DNA from: Marinobacterium lutimaris
GTDB lineage: Bacteria > Pseudomonadota > Gammaproteobacteria > Pseudomonadales > Balneatricaceae
Length of the DNA: 64,000 bases
Direction: 5' to 3'
Assembly (NCBI RefSeq): GCF_900108065.1
Contig: NZ_FNVQ01000007.1
Span: 1-64,000, forward strand
Shown here: piece by piece, positions 51,267-60,194 of the stretch
Position numbering within the stretch: the first letter of the stretch is position 1
Layout of the letters: every line of letters begins with the position of its first letter
Notes under the pieces: generated by a model
The model's input: only the letters and a program-made list of their open reading frames with translations
The model's database searches: none
What the model was told of the DNA's origin: nothing
Translations under genes and position numbers: made by a program

Positions 51267-53099
51267 TCAGTCCTGATTCAGTGTTGTCGGCACGACATTG
51301 CGCGCGATCGCATCCTTCACCTTGCGGATATCCACAGGCTTGGTCAGATAATCGTTCATGCCGGCTTCCAGGGCTTTGTGATGGTCATCCTGCATGGCGT
51401 TGGCGCTAAGCCCGATGATCGGCAGGGTCGCGCAGGAATCGATGCTGCGCAGCCTGCGAGTGGCCTCCAGGCCGTCCATCTCCGGCATCTGGATATCCAT
51501 CAGTATCAGGTCGTACGGGTCCTGTTGCGCCTTTTTAAGCGCTTCCAGGCCATTACCCGCCAGCTCCACCTGATGGCCGCAGCGGCTCAGCAGACCCTTG
51601 ATCACCGCCTGATTCACCCGGTTATCCTCAGCGACCAGTATTTTAAGGGGCTGGGTTTCATCGACCGGCTGGCTGGTGGGCAGTTGTGCCGGTTCTACCT
51701 CCTCTCTCTGCGCCTCTTTCAGTGGCACTTCAAACCAGAAGCGGCTGCCCTTGCCCTCTTCGCTGATAAAGCCGATCTGGCCATCCATCAGTTCGACCAG
51801 ACGTTTGCTGATCGCCAGCCCGAGCCCGGTGCCGCCATAGTTTCGCGAGGTCGAGGTATCAACCTGGGTAAACATGCCGAACAGCTTGTCTTTGGAGCAT
51901 TCGGGGATGCCGATACCGGTATCGGTGACTGCGAACAGCAGGCCCCGTTCGCCCTGGCTGACTTCCAGCAGCACCTGGCCTTTTTCGGTGAACTTGATGG
52001 CGTTACCAACCAGGTTAAGCAGAATTTGCCGTATCCGGCTGGGATCGCCCTGGTAGAAACGGTTGAGCTTGGGACTGAGGTGGGTGCTGAGCTCAAGCTG
52101 TTTTTCACTGGTGCGGGGGCGCAGCAGCCGGGCAATATCTTGGACTAATTGACTCAGGTCGAAAGGCTCGACGCTGAGATCGAACCGGCCTGCTTCGAGT
52201 TTCGAAATATCGAGCACGTCATTGATGATGCCCAGCAGCGCGTTAGCCGATTTCCGGATTGTTTCGCTGTACTCGCGCTGTTCCTGGCTAAGTTGAGTAT
52301 GCTCCAGCAGGCTGGTCATGCCGGTAATGCCGTTCATCGGTGTGCGGATCTCATGGCTCATCATCGCCAGGAATTCCGACTTGGTGCGGTTGGCTTTTTC
52401 CGCCCTTTCAGCGGTGCGGCGCAGGCGCCTGGCGAGATGTTCGGCGTGTTTGCGCTGGCGCAGCGCTTCGGTGTGGCGGCGGAACACCATCACGATGATG
52501 CTGACCATCGTGATCAGCATCAGGCCTATCAGCAGGGCAAGCCAGTTGAACATGCTGAGGGTGTAGTCGCGCTCGTAGGTCTTGTCGGCGGCGCGTCGCT
52601 CCAGCGTTTTCAGCAGCAGCTTTTCGGCGACCGGCTCCAGTGAGCTGGCCCTCTGCAGCACAAACTCCCTGGAGGCGGGATTGTTCTGAATCTCGGTTAT
52701 CTGTCCGTCTATCGCCTGTACCAGCGGGATGAAGCTATTGATCAGGTCGGCGCTGGCAGGATCCTCCGCGAACAGCTTCTGCAGCTGTCCTTTTTGTAAC
52801 AGGTCCATGCGGCTGTAAAGGATATCGAAACGCAGCAGAACGCTGTCAAACTGGTCGCTGTCATCGGGGGTAAAGGTGAAGACATGAAGCTCGCGCTGGA
52901 AACGCTGGGTTTCACGGTCAATCTGATAGGCGGCCCAGAGCATATCCTCGCGGATCGAGGCCAGCAGTTCGGTCTCGCGTTTGATCAGGGTGACATAAAG
53001 CACCAGCACGACCGTCAGGAAAGCCAGCGACAGGGCCGAGAGCAGCCATATCGCTTTGCTTCGTCCTAACAGGCCGAGCTGTGGAAGCTTCAGTCTCAT
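51267..53099 (-). CDS. Hybrid sensor histidine kinase with receiver domain
   Basis: A 610-residue membrane kinase. Hydrophobic segments lie at about 16-40 and 182-206, with a mainly helical periplasmic sensor between. The phospho-acceptor His is in [15 protein letters not shown] (about residue 247); the ATPase domain has [17 protein letters not shown] and [10 protein letters not shown]; the receiver at about 490-605 has [14 protein letters not shown] with its phospho-Asp and a TKP Lys. ATG at 53099 is likely, though a TTG at 53111 is also in frame. It follows the periplasmic protein gene and probably signals to the Hpt protein at 53865. Confidence 0.93.
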   Translation of the reverse strand: MRLKLPQLGLLGRSKAIWLLSALSLAFLTVVLVLYVTLIKRETELLASIREDMLWAAYQIDRETQRFQRELHVFTFTPDDSDQFDSVLLRFDILYSRMDLLQKGQLQKLFAEDPASADLINSFIPLVQAIDGQITEIQNNPASREFVLQRASSLEPVAEKLLLKTLERRAADKTYERDYTLSMFNWLALLIGLMLITMVSIIVMVFRRHTEALRQRKHAEHLARRLRRTAERAEKANRTKSEFLAMMSHEIRTPMNGITGMTSLLEHTQLSQEQREYSETIRKSANALLGIINDVLDISKLEAGRFDLSVEPFDLSQLVQDIARLLRPRTSEKQLELSTHLSPKLNRFYQGDPSRIRQILLNLVGNAIKFTEKGQVLLEVSQGERGLLFAVTDTGIGIPECSKDKLFGMFTQVDTSTSRNYGGTGLGLAISKRLVELMDGQIGFISEEGKGSRFWFEVPLKEAQREEVEPAQLPTSQPVDETQPLKILVAEDNRVNQAVIKGLLSRCGHQVELAGNGLEALKKAQQDPYDLILMDIQMPEMDGLEATRRLRSIDSCATLPIIGLSANAMQDDHHKALEAGMNDYLTKPVDIRKVKDAIARNVVPTTLNQD

Positions 53100-53126
53100 C
53101 GGCGTTATCAAGTATGCGTCAGGCGT

Positions 53127-53633
53127 TTACTTGATGTCGATCGCTTTGATCTGCCATACCGAGCGGTTGTGGATAATCTCGGAGCTCAGCTCTGGCTTTT
53201 CATCAAAGGGGTAGATGATGAACAGCGGGCCTTTGTCGCGAACGCGCATGTACTTACCGTCGGCTTTGAGGGCCAGAATGACCTCATGATCGTAGAAATC
53301 GGATACCGGTACTTCGGCTGAATAGTCGTTGATGGCGGTGACCTGCATGGTTTCGCCGCTGGCGCCCACAGCGTCAAGCAGGGCGCTTCCCAGAGGTCCC
53401 TCGAAGCTCACCACGCCCTCATGCCAGGGGGTGGCGGTTTCGGTGGTACGCTGCTGCAGGGCTTCGAGCATCGCCTTGTCGAAACGGGCCACACCGTCGC
53501 CGTTGGTGTTCTCAATAGCACCTGATACGGTCAGAATGACGGAACCCTGAGGGGATTCCAGTGTACCGGCGTTAGCCAGGCTAGCAGCCATGCCAAAGGT
53601 CAGGGTGAGTACCAGCGCGGTGAACAGTTTCAT
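53127..53633 (-). CDS. Putative periplasmic molybdopterin-oxidoreductase-like protein
   Basis: A 168-residue exported protein with signal MKLFTALVLTLTFGMAASLANA. The mature part resembles the small periplasmic proteins annotated as molybdopterin-dependent oxidoreductase-like (SVILTVSGAIENTN, FDKAMLEALQQ, TPWHEGVVSFEGPLGSALLDAVGA, INDYSAEVPVSDFYDHEVILAL, GPLFIIYPFD). The cofactor-binding Cys of YedY is not seen, so it may be a sensor rather than an enzyme. It is directly upstream of the histidine kinase gene and likely its periplasmic partner. ATG at 53633 has AGAGGA. Confidence 0.72.
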   Translation of the reverse strand: MKLFTALVLTLTFGMAASLANAGTLESPQGSVILTVSGAIENTNGDGVARFDKAMLEALQQRTTETATPWHEGVVSFEGPLGSALLDAVGASGETMQVTAINDYSAEVPVSDFYDHEVILALKADGKYMRVRDKGPLFIIYPFDEKPELSSEIIHNRSVWQIKAIDIK

Positions 53634-53864
53634 CTTGGTATCCTCTTGGTGCACCATCCTCAGGATGGAGGTGGGCGTTTTTTATTACTATCTTAGCTTG
53701 TACGAAGTCTGCTATTAACCCTTTTTAAAAGGGGAAATTGACCCGATTAGCGGGCGCTATATTAGGTTTTTGTCGCAAATAAGTAACCCTATTTCCTGTA
53801 TATAATTTATACTCGCGGAAATTGGGATCAGGCATTCAGATAGAACACCGATGCGGGAACCGTT

Positions 53865-54203
53865 ATGAGTCAGACGCTTTACTATGACTGGACACAGGCG
53901 CTGGAACTGACCGGAGGCGATGAAGAACTTCTGGTTTCGGTGCTGGAGATGTTTCTCGAGGAAGCCCCCGATCATATGGCGGCCATGCAGCGCAGCCATG
54001 CGGCGGGCGATACTGCAGAGCTATCAGCCGCTGCGCATACCCTCAAGGGGCTGCTGGGTACCTTCGGGGCCGAATCCACCGTGCAGCTTGCGCTGGAAGT
54101 TGAGCAGGGCGCCCGACGGGCGGAAGATGTGCGGCCGGCACTGTCCCAGCTAGAATCCCGTATGAAGGTATTGCTGGAACAGCTACGCCGGCACTGCGCT
54201 TAA
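53865..54203 (+). CDS. Hpt domain phosphotransfer protein
   Basis: A 112-residue four-helix protein with the phospho-His motif AAAHTLKGLLGTFGA (His near residue 58). It transfers phosphate between receivers. It is divergent from the periplasmic protein and histidine kinase genes, so it likely completes their His-Asp-His-Asp relay. The final response regulator is not in the window. Confidence 0.92.
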   Translation: MSQTLYYDWTQALELTGGDEELLVSVLEMFLEEAPDHMAAMQRSHAAGDTAELSAAAHTLKGLLGTFGAESTVQLALEVEQGARRAEDVRPALSQLESRMKVLLEQLRRHCA

Positions 54204-54213
54204 TAATCAGGGA

Positions 54214-54714
54214 TCAGCGGTAGCTGATCTCGATAATTTCAAACCACTCTTCTGAGCCGTCCGGCTTTTTCAGCCAGATCTCATCGCCTACCTGTTTCTT
54301 CAGCATCTGTCGCGCCAGGGGCGCGTCCACGCTGATGTAACCAGGTTTATCGCCGATCTCATCGGCGCCGACGATGCGGTGTTCGCGAGTCTCACCTTCT
54401 TCATCCTCCAGGGTAACCCAGGCGCCGAAGAACACGGTGCCCTGGTCTTCCGGTATCCGGTTCACCACGTTGATATTGTCGAGCCGCTTGGAGAGGTAGC
54501 GAACCCGGCGGTCGATCTCGCGCAGTTGCTTCTTGCCGTAGATATATTCGGCGTTCTCCGAGCGGTCGCCCTGGGCTGCAGCTTCCTTCACCGCCTGGGT
54601 CACCTCAGGACGTTTTTCCTTCCACAGGTACTTCAGCTCGGCGCTGAGGCGGTCGTAGCCTTCCTGGGTGATATAGGGCGCGCTGCGGGGCGCGGGTGGA
54701 CGCCAGCGGGACAT
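54214..54714 (-). CDS. greB: Transcription elongation factor GreB
   Basis: A 166-residue GreA/GreB protein. The N-terminal coiled coil (ITQEGYDRLSAELKYLWKEKRPEV through GDRSENAEYIYGKKQLREIDRRVRYL) carries the acidic tip DRSENAEY that enters the RNA polymerase channel to rescue backtracked complexes. The YGKKQLREIDRR segment marks GreB over GreA. ATG at 54714 has AGGAAG; the longer frame to 55107 is antisense noise. Confidence 0.95.
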   Translation of the reverse strand: MSRWRPPAPRSAPYITQEGYDRLSAELKYLWKEKRPEVTQAVKEAAAQGDRSENAEYIYGKKQLREIDRRVRYLSKRLDNINVVNRIPEDQGTVFFGAWVTLEDEEGETREHRIVGADEIGDKPGYISVDAPLARQMLKKQVGDEIWLKKPDGSEEWFEIIEISYR

Positions 54715-54792
54715 TGCAACTTCCTGAATTAATAAAAGAATTAAAGGATAACCCCGTCCGGCCGATAGAGAAATGGTGGCTTGGGAGCGATG

Positions 54793-55227
54793 ATGCAGAC
54801 AGAACATATTCAGCAACGGATAGAGACCTATACGGCGGATCTGCCTCAGGCGGTACAGTCCTCCAATGGCGCCCGTTTCGCGATGCTGCTGAGTCTGATC
54901 GCCTCGAATCAGGAGGCGTATACGCCGCTGCGTCAGCCGGTTACAGCTGAGGGTGGTTTCGAACTTCCCGAGTCTAAACCGTTGAGCTACCCCAACCCCA
55001 ATGAGTTTTATACCAGTGAAGTGGTGGGGCGCCTCAATGGTTCGGTGAATAACTGTCAACGCGGTGAGTTCGCCTACCTGGTCAGTCATGTGGATACCCA
55101 GGCCCACATCCCCAATCAGGCGCAGTCTGCCGCCGATAATTTCGCCCAGGTTGCACTCATGTCCAGTGGACGTATGATGCTGGAATCTATTGCGCAGTCC
55201 CGGCGGTCGATTTCCGCGACCGCCTGA
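54793..55227 (+). CDS. Conserved hypothetical protein
   Basis: A 144-residue soluble protein with no signal peptide. It begins with a helical part (HIQQRIETYTADLPQAV, ARFAMLLSLIASNQEAY), then a polar middle with PESKPLSYPNPNEF, and ends with NQAQSAADNFAQVALMSSGRMMLESIAQSRR. I chose the second of two adjacent ATGs because GGGAG sits 5 nt before it. I do not recognise a family with confidence. It is divergent from greB and followed 40 bp later by a DMT exporter gene. Confidence 0.7.
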   Translation: MQTEHIQQRIETYTADLPQAVQSSNGARFAMLLSLIASNQEAYTPLRQPVTAEGGFELPESKPLSYPNPNEFYTSEVVGRLNGSVNNCQRGEFAYLVSHVDTQAHIPNQAQSAADNFAQVALMSSGRMMLESIAQSRRSISATA

Positions 55228-55267
55228 AACTGAACTGCACCCCAGTTTTCAGCCCAGAGCTCAATTC

Positions 55268-56194
55268 ATGTCTGAGAAAAATCAGCCCCGAGCGATGCTG
55301 CTCGCCGGACTCGCTGTCTTTTTATGGTCCACCGTCGCGACCGCGTTCAAGCTGTCCCTGGCGTTGCTGACGCCTTTGCAACTGCTGGCCTGGGCGAGCC
55401 TCTTTTCCATGCTGTTTCTGATGGCGGTGGTCAGCTGGCAGAAGCAGTGGGGCGCGCTGTTCACCTTTTTTCGCGAGCAACCGGCCTATGCGGTGCTGCT
55501 CGGTGTCATCAATCCGGCGGTTTATTATCTGGTGCTGTTCCGCGCCTACGATCTGTTGCCGGCGCAGCAGGCGCAGACCATCAACTACACCTGGGCGCTG
55601 ACGCTGTCGCTGCTGGCGGTGCCTTTCCTGAAGCAGTCGCTGCGCCCGAGGGATATGATCGCCCTGGCCGGCGGTTACTTCGGGGCGCTGATTATCGCCA
55701 CCCGCGGCAACCTGCTGGCGCTGGACTTCGATAGTATCGAGGGCGTACTGCTGGCGATGCTCAGTACCCTGTTCTGGGCGATGTACTGGATACTCAACAC
55801 CCGCGCCACCGCGCCAGCCACCGCGTCTCTGCTGGCCTGCTTTATGGTCGGTACGCCGTTGGTGTGGGCGCTGATGGTCTGGCAGGGCGAGCTGCATCTA
55901 CCTGAGCCTAAGGCGCTGGCTGGGGCGGTCTATGTGGGTCTGTTCGAGATGGGGGTGACCTTTATGCTCTGGCTGGGCGCCATGCGCTCGGCGGTGCATG
56001 TGAGCCGCGTCAGCAACCTGATCTTCCTGTCACCTTTCCTGTCGCTGGTGTTCATCCGCTATTTCCTCAACGAGCCGATCGCCCCGGCCACCTTTATTGG
56101 CCTGGCGATGATTATCTGTGCAGTGATCTATCAGCAGCGGGGCGGCTCGGATGAGACCCCCGAGGCGGCGGCAGAGGCTCAGAACCAGCGTTGA
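55268..56194 (+). CDS. DMT superfamily (EamA) transporter
   Basis: A 308-residue membrane protein with ten hydrophobic segments in two EamA repeats. The first repeat begins AMLLAGLAVFLWSTVATAFKLSL and the second SIEGVLLAMLSTLFWAMYWILNTRATA. Such proteins export amino acids or metabolites. ATG at 55268 is the start that fits the family; the 26 codons upstream overlap the previous gene. The stop lies inside a strong hairpin. Confidence 0.9.
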   Translation: MSEKNQPRAMLLAGLAVFLWSTVATAFKLSLALLTPLQLLAWASLFSMLFLMAVVSWQKQWGALFTFFREQPAYAVLLGVINPAVYYLVLFRAYDLLPAQQAQTINYTWALTLSLLAVPFLKQSLRPRDMIALAGGYFGALIIATRGNLLALDFDSIEGVLLAMLSTLFWAMYWILNTRATAPATASLLACFMVGTPLVWALMVWQGELHLPEPKALAGAVYVGLFEMGVTFMLWLGAMRSAVHVSRVSNLIFLSPFLSLVFIRYFLNEPIAPATFIGLAMIICAVIYQQRGGSDETPEAAAEAQNQR

Positions 56195-56222
56195 GAGGCG
56201 CTGCCCTCTCACTGGTTCTGAG
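56178..56222. terminator. Bidirectional hairpin between DMT transporter and amidase genes
   Basis: CTCAGAACCAG and CTGGTTCTGAG form an 11-bp outer stem, and TGAGAGG with CCTCTCA an inner 7-bp stem. It spans the DMT stop and faces the convergent amidase gene. No T-run follows, but such long convergent hairpins usually end both transcripts. Confidence 0.65.
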
Positions 56223-56245
56223 TTGGTTAAACCCGGCTAAAAGCT

Positions 56246-57529
56246 TCAGCCAAGCTGGTTATGAATCCAGCGTGCCGCTTTCAAAAGCCGTGTGTCATCG
56301 CCAAAACGCCCCACAACCTGCAAGCCTACCGGCAGGTTATTGGGGCCCTTCAGACCCGGAACGTTAATGCAGGGAACGCCTGAGAAGGTCCAGATACGGT
56401 TGAAAACCGGATCGCCGGTGGCGTCCAGCCCTTCAGGGGCCTCTCCTGGTGCGCTGGGGCAGATCAGCACATCACAACCGCTGCTGGCAGCGTCCATCGC
56501 CATGGTGAGAGCGGCTCTGGCCCGCTGTGCTTTTTGCAGTGCCGAGTCGTAGTCGCGGGTTGCCGTGGCTTGTCCCGCTGCAAAGCGTTCACGAAATCTC
56601 GCGCTGACCTGGTCGGCGTGGTTGGTCACTTCAAACAGACCGGTAACGCTGACCTCATAGTCCATGGCCAGCTGGTGTGCTTCGCCAAGGTCTGAAAACT
56701 CCTCGGGCAGGTTGAACTCTTGCACGACTGCTCCCGCGCTGCGCAATGACTGCGCCGCATCACGAAGAAGAGCCTGGGTAGATGGCTCGGCCTGCTGCCA
56801 CTGCGGCGTCTCACAGAAGCCGATTTTCGGTACCCAATCGTCGTCCTCCGACTGGATATCAAGCTCTGGCCTGCGGCCCAGAATAGCCGCCAGAAAACCT
56901 GCGTCCTCAACGGTTCGCGTTAAAGTGCCCAGGTGATCCATGGAGGGCGCGAGGGCGCGAATTCCGGTGAGTGGCAAAAGTCCGTAGCTGGGTTTGTAAC
57001 CCACGACACCGCAGAACGAAGCGGGGCGGATGATCGACCCCGCTGTCTGGGTGCCAAGCGCTGCAGGCACATGAAAGTCCGCGACTGCTGCGGCAGAACC
57101 GCTGGACGAGCCGCCGGGCGTTCTCTTCAGGTCCTGAGGATTCGCCGTTTTTCCGGGCTGGAAGTAGGCAAACTCGGTCGAGACTGTTTTCCCCAGCAGG
57201 ATAGCGCCTGCGTTACGAAGCTCCGAAACGCAAGCGGCATCGCGGCATGGGAAATGATCGCTATAGATCGGTGAGCCATATCCGGTGGGCATATCGACGG
57301 TATCGATCAGATCCTTGATGCCGACTGGGATGCCGCAGAGTGGCCCGGCACCGGGGTGCCGTGCCGATGCCTCTGCGTTAGCCCGGTCAAGATGCCTCCA
57401 GGCGCCCACCTGGGTTTCCCGTTCATCGATACGCTCGAGACAGCTCGCCAGCAGGGCTTCGCTGGTGAGCCGTCCGCTGGAGATCGCGCGGACGGCCTCA
57501 ATCAGTGACAGTTGATTGGCGCTACTCAC
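56246..57529 (-). CDS. Amidase (amidase signature family)
   Basis: A 427-residue serine amidase. The Ser-cisSer-Lys triad is visible: Lys in GIPVGIKDLID, cis-Ser in GGSSSGSAAAV and nucleophile Ser in GTQTAGSIIRPASF. It splits an amide to acid and ammonia or amine. I place the start at the GTG in a GTGA overlap with the M20 gene; a GTG at 57541 would add four residues. It is the last gene of the livJHMGF-M20-amidase operon, so it should act on the imported compound. Confidence 0.88.
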   Translation of the reverse strand: MSSANQLSLIEAVRAISSGRLTSEALLASCLERIDERETQVGAWRHLDRANAEASARHPGAGPLCGIPVGIKDLIDTVDMPTGYGSPIYSDHFPCRDAACVSELRNAGAILLGKTVSTEFAYFQPGKTANPQDLKRTPGGSSSGSAAAVADFHVPAALGTQTAGSIIRPASFCGVVGYKPSYGLLPLTGIRALAPSMDHLGTLTRTVEDAGFLAAILGRRPELDIQSEDDDWVPKIGFCETPQWQQAEPSTQALLRDAAQSLRSAGAVVQEFNLPEEFSDLGEAHQLAMDYEVSVTGLFEVTNHADQVSARFRERFAAGQATATRDYDSALQKAQRARAALTMAMDAASSGCDVLICPSAPGEAPEGLDATGDPVFNRIWTFSGVPCINVPGLKGPNNLPVGLQVVGRFGDDTRLLKAARWIHNQLG

Positions 57530-58659
57530 TGTTGATTCCACTGCTTGGCCAGTTCCTTGAAAACCTCCACCGCCTGGGGAATCCGGTCCACGTAGCAGTA
57601 CTCATCGGTCTGGTGTGCCATGGCGGCTTCGCCGGGGCCGAGAATAATGGTCGGGGCAAAATCGTAAACCGGCGTCAGCACCGAGGCGTCGGTAAAGTAG
57701 GTGGCGGTCTTGTGCTCGATCGGTTGCTCCAGCACCTTCTCCATCAGCGAGAAAACAGACTGAATCCAGGGGTTCTCGGGTGCGGTCCAGACACCCTCAA
57801 GATTGACCATGGGGGAGAGGCTGACCTCTTCGCCAAGGTAAGAGGTCAGATCGCCCAGTACCGCCTCGTTTTTCTGTCCCGGAATGGTGCGGATATCCAC
57901 GCCGATCTTGGCCCGGTTAGGGACGGAGTTAACGTTGATGCCGCCCTCGATAGTGCCGACATTCAGTGTCGGCGGGCCCATCACCGGGTGCGGGGTCGCT
58001 TTGAAGTCGAATGTCTCCAGCTTGTTGACTGCCTTGGAGGCCTTGTAGATCGCGTTGACGCCCAGCTCCGGCATGGAACCGTGAGCGGTCACACCATCGG
58101 TCTGGGCATTTATCCACAGGGCGCCTTTATGACCGACAAAGGGATAGTTGGAGGTGGGCTCGGCGACAACAATGGCGCCCGCCTTACCCAGTACGCCATC
58201 CAGGTTCGCCATATGGGCGGCGCCCTCACAACCGGTTTCTTCACCTGCGGTGACAACCAGGACCACACCGGGGCCCTGGGCCAGCTCGTCGGCCAGCTCG
58301 ATCACGGCGGCGACGAAGGCAGCCACGCCGGATTTCATATCGCTGGTGCCGCGGCCATAAAGCTTGCCGTCGATAATATCGGCATTAAAGGGGGATACGG
58401 ACCATTCCTTGTGACCCAGGGGTACGGTGTCCAGGTGTCCGGTAAAACAGAGTGGCAGCTTCTTGTCAGAGCCGCCGATACGGGCGACCAGGCTGGGGCG
58501 ACCGGGCGCGAACTCGTGGTACGAGATCTCGAAGCCGTGCTCCGCCAGCAGGTTTCCTACATATTCCACGCAGCCCTGTTCCGGGTTGATCGGGTTGACT
58601 GTCTCGAAGCGGACCAGTGTGCGGGTCAGCTCGACGGCATCAATCTTGGTATTAGACAT
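57526..58659 (-). CDS. M20 peptidase family deacylase, ArgE/DapE-like
   Basis: A 377-residue metallo-hydrolase with FTGHLDTVPLGHKEW (metal His and Asp), GRGTSDMKSG (bridging Asp), TAGEETGCEG (catalytic Glu pair), VAEPTSNYPFVGHKG and the C-terminal ILGPGEAAMAHQTDEY. It removes acyl groups from N-acyl amino acids or splits dipeptides. It lies between livF and the amidase gene, which points to stepwise hydrolysis of an imported amide-containing amino acid or peptide. It is a separate paralogue of the deacylase at 3283-4434. Confidence 0.87.
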   Translation of the reverse strand: MSNTKIDAVELTRTLVRFETVNPINPEQGCVEYVGNLLAEHGFEISYHEFAPGRPSLVARIGGSDKKLPLCFTGHLDTVPLGHKEWSVSPFNADIIDGKLYGRGTSDMKSGVAAFVAAVIELADELAQGPGVVLVVTAGEETGCEGAAHMANLDGVLGKAGAIVVAEPTSNYPFVGHKGALWINAQTDGVTAHGSMPELGVNAIYKASKAVNKLETFDFKATPHPVMGPPTLNVGTIEGGINVNSVPNRAKIGVDIRTIPGQKNEAVLGDLTSYLGEEVSLSPMVNLEGVWTAPENPWIQSVFSLMEKVLEQPIEHKTATYFTDASVLTPVYDFAPTIILGPGEAAMAHQTDEYCYVDRIPQAVEVFKELAKQWNQQ

Positions 58660-58688
58660 ATTGCATATCCTGTTGTTGGTAGTCGGGC

Positions 58689-59405
58689 TTAACCGAAATA
58701 GGCTTCGTGGACTTCTGCATTTTCGGAAAGCTCTTTCGCGGTGCCCTGAGCAACCACGTGACCCTGCGACAGCACATAACCATAGTGCGCAATCGCCAGG
58801 GTCTGGTGAACGTTCTGCTCGACCAGAAAGACGGTGATGCCCTGTTCGTTGATGCGGCGGATGATGTTGAAGTTCTCCTTAACGAACAGCGGCGACAGGC
58901 CCAGAGAAGGCTCATCGATCAGCAGAACCTTGGGGGCAGCCATCAGGCCACGGCCGATAGAAACCATCGCCTGTTCACCGCCGGACATGGTGCCCGCCAG
59001 CTGGCCTTTGCGCTCTTTCAGGCGTGGGAAAATCTCAAACACCTGATCGATACGGTCGCGGATCACCGACTCGGAGCTCTCCTGAAACGCGCCCAGACGC
59101 AGGTTTTCCACCACCGTCATCTTCGGGAACACCTTGCGGCCTTCCGGGATGCAGGCGATGCCAGCGGAGATCACCTTATGGGTGGGCAGGCCGATCAGGC
59201 TCTCGCCATCGACCAGAATGTCGCCGGAGCGGGGCGGAGTCAGGCCCAGAATGGAACGGATAATGGTGGATTTGCCGGCGCCGTTCGAGCCCAGCAGGCA
59301 GGTGATCTTGCCGGCCGGAACCGAGAGGGATACGTCCTCAAGCACGTCGGCGGAATCATAAGCTGCATAGATGTTTTTCAGTTCAAGTGCGCTTGCCGTC
59401 GCCAT
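58689..59405 (-). CDS. livF: Branched-chain amino acid-type ABC transporter ATPase, LivF-like
   Basis: A 238-residue ATPase with Walker A CLLGSNGAGKSTIIRSIL, signature MSGGEQAMVSIGRGL, Walker B KVLLIDEPSLGLSP and H-loop VEQNVHQTLAI. The short length and the YVLSQGHVVAQGTA end are typical of LivF. It is two bases from livG and 29 bp upstream of the M20 gene. Confidence 0.92.
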   Translation of the reverse strand: MATASALELKNIYAAYDSADVLEDVSLSVPAGKITCLLGSNGAGKSTIIRSILGLTPPRSGDILVDGESLIGLPTHKVISAGIACIPEGRKVFPKMTVVENLRLGAFQESSESVIRDRIDQVFEIFPRLKERKGQLAGTMSGGEQAMVSIGRGLMAAPKVLLIDEPSLGLSPLFVKENFNIIRRINEQGITVFLVEQNVHQTLAIAHYGYVLSQGHVVAQGTAKELSENAEVHEAYFG

Positions 59406-59407
59406 GC

Positions 59408-60193
59408 TTATTCTCCCCCCAGGTAGGCTTCTTGTACGAGTTTGTTGGAGGCGACTTCGCGGTAAGCACCTTCACAGATTTTCTGGCCGAAGTTCAGCAC
59501 GATGCACTTGTCGGTGACGCGCTCGATCATGCCCATCTCGTGTTCGACCAGAATGATCGACAGGCCGTCGATCATCTCGCGCACCTCAAGGATGTCATCC
59601 ATCAGCTCGCGGGTTTCCTCGTGGGTCATCCCTGCGGAGGGTTCGTCGAGCAGCAGTAGTCGGGGATGGCTGATCAGGGCGCGGCAGATCTCGATACGAC
59701 GACGGTCGATCATGCGCAGCGAGCCGACCGGCTCAAACATCTTGTCGGCCAGTTCCGGATCAAAGATCGTCAGCAGCTTGCGCGCTTCCTCGTAGTTCTC
59801 CTTGATCTGTTGCTGTAGCGCCTTGCGCTTGAACACGTTGAACATAAAGCCATGGTTCAGGCGTTTGTGGGCGCCGATCATGATGTTGTCGAAAATCGAC
59901 AGCTCAAGGCAGAGGCGTGAACGCTGGAAGGTGCGTGCAACCCCGGCTTCATAAACCTTCTGTGCCGGCCAGCTGGTGATGTCCTGACCGAGAAACTCGA
60001 TGCTGCCGCCGTTGGCTTCGTAGATGCCGGTCAGCACGTTGAACGAGGTGGTCTTTCCCGAGCCGTTCGGCCCGATAAGTCCCACGATCTGGCCGTTGGT
60101 CAGCTCCATGTCGAACTCGTTGAGCGCGACCACGCCGCCGAAACGTCGGGTCAGTCCCTTAAAGGCCAATACGGTTTCCTGTTGCTGTTCCAT
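59408..60193 (-). CDS. livG: Branched-chain amino acid-type ABC transporter ATPase, LivG-like
   Basis: A 261-residue ATPase with Walker A LIGPNGSGKTTSFNVLTG, Walker B RLLLLDEPSAGMTHEE and H-loop LVEHEMGMIERV. The signature motif is altered: where LSGGQ is expected it reads GSLRMIDRRRIEICRAL, with no LSGGQ. The heterodimer with LivF keeps one standard signature, so the pair may have one active composite site. It is one base from livM. Confidence 0.9.
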   Translation of the reverse strand: MEQQQETVLAFKGLTRRFGGVVALNEFDMELTNGQIVGLIGPNGSGKTTSFNVLTGIYEANGGSIEFLGQDITSWPAQKVYEAGVARTFQRSRLCLELSIFDNIMIGAHKRLNHGFMFNVFKRKALQQQIKENYEEARKLLTIFDPELADKMFEPVGSLRMIDRRRIEICRALISHPRLLLLDEPSAGMTHEETRELMDDILEVREMIDGLSIILVEHEMGMIERVTDKCIVLNFGQKICEGAYREVASNKLVQEAYLGGE

Positions 60194-60194
60194 A

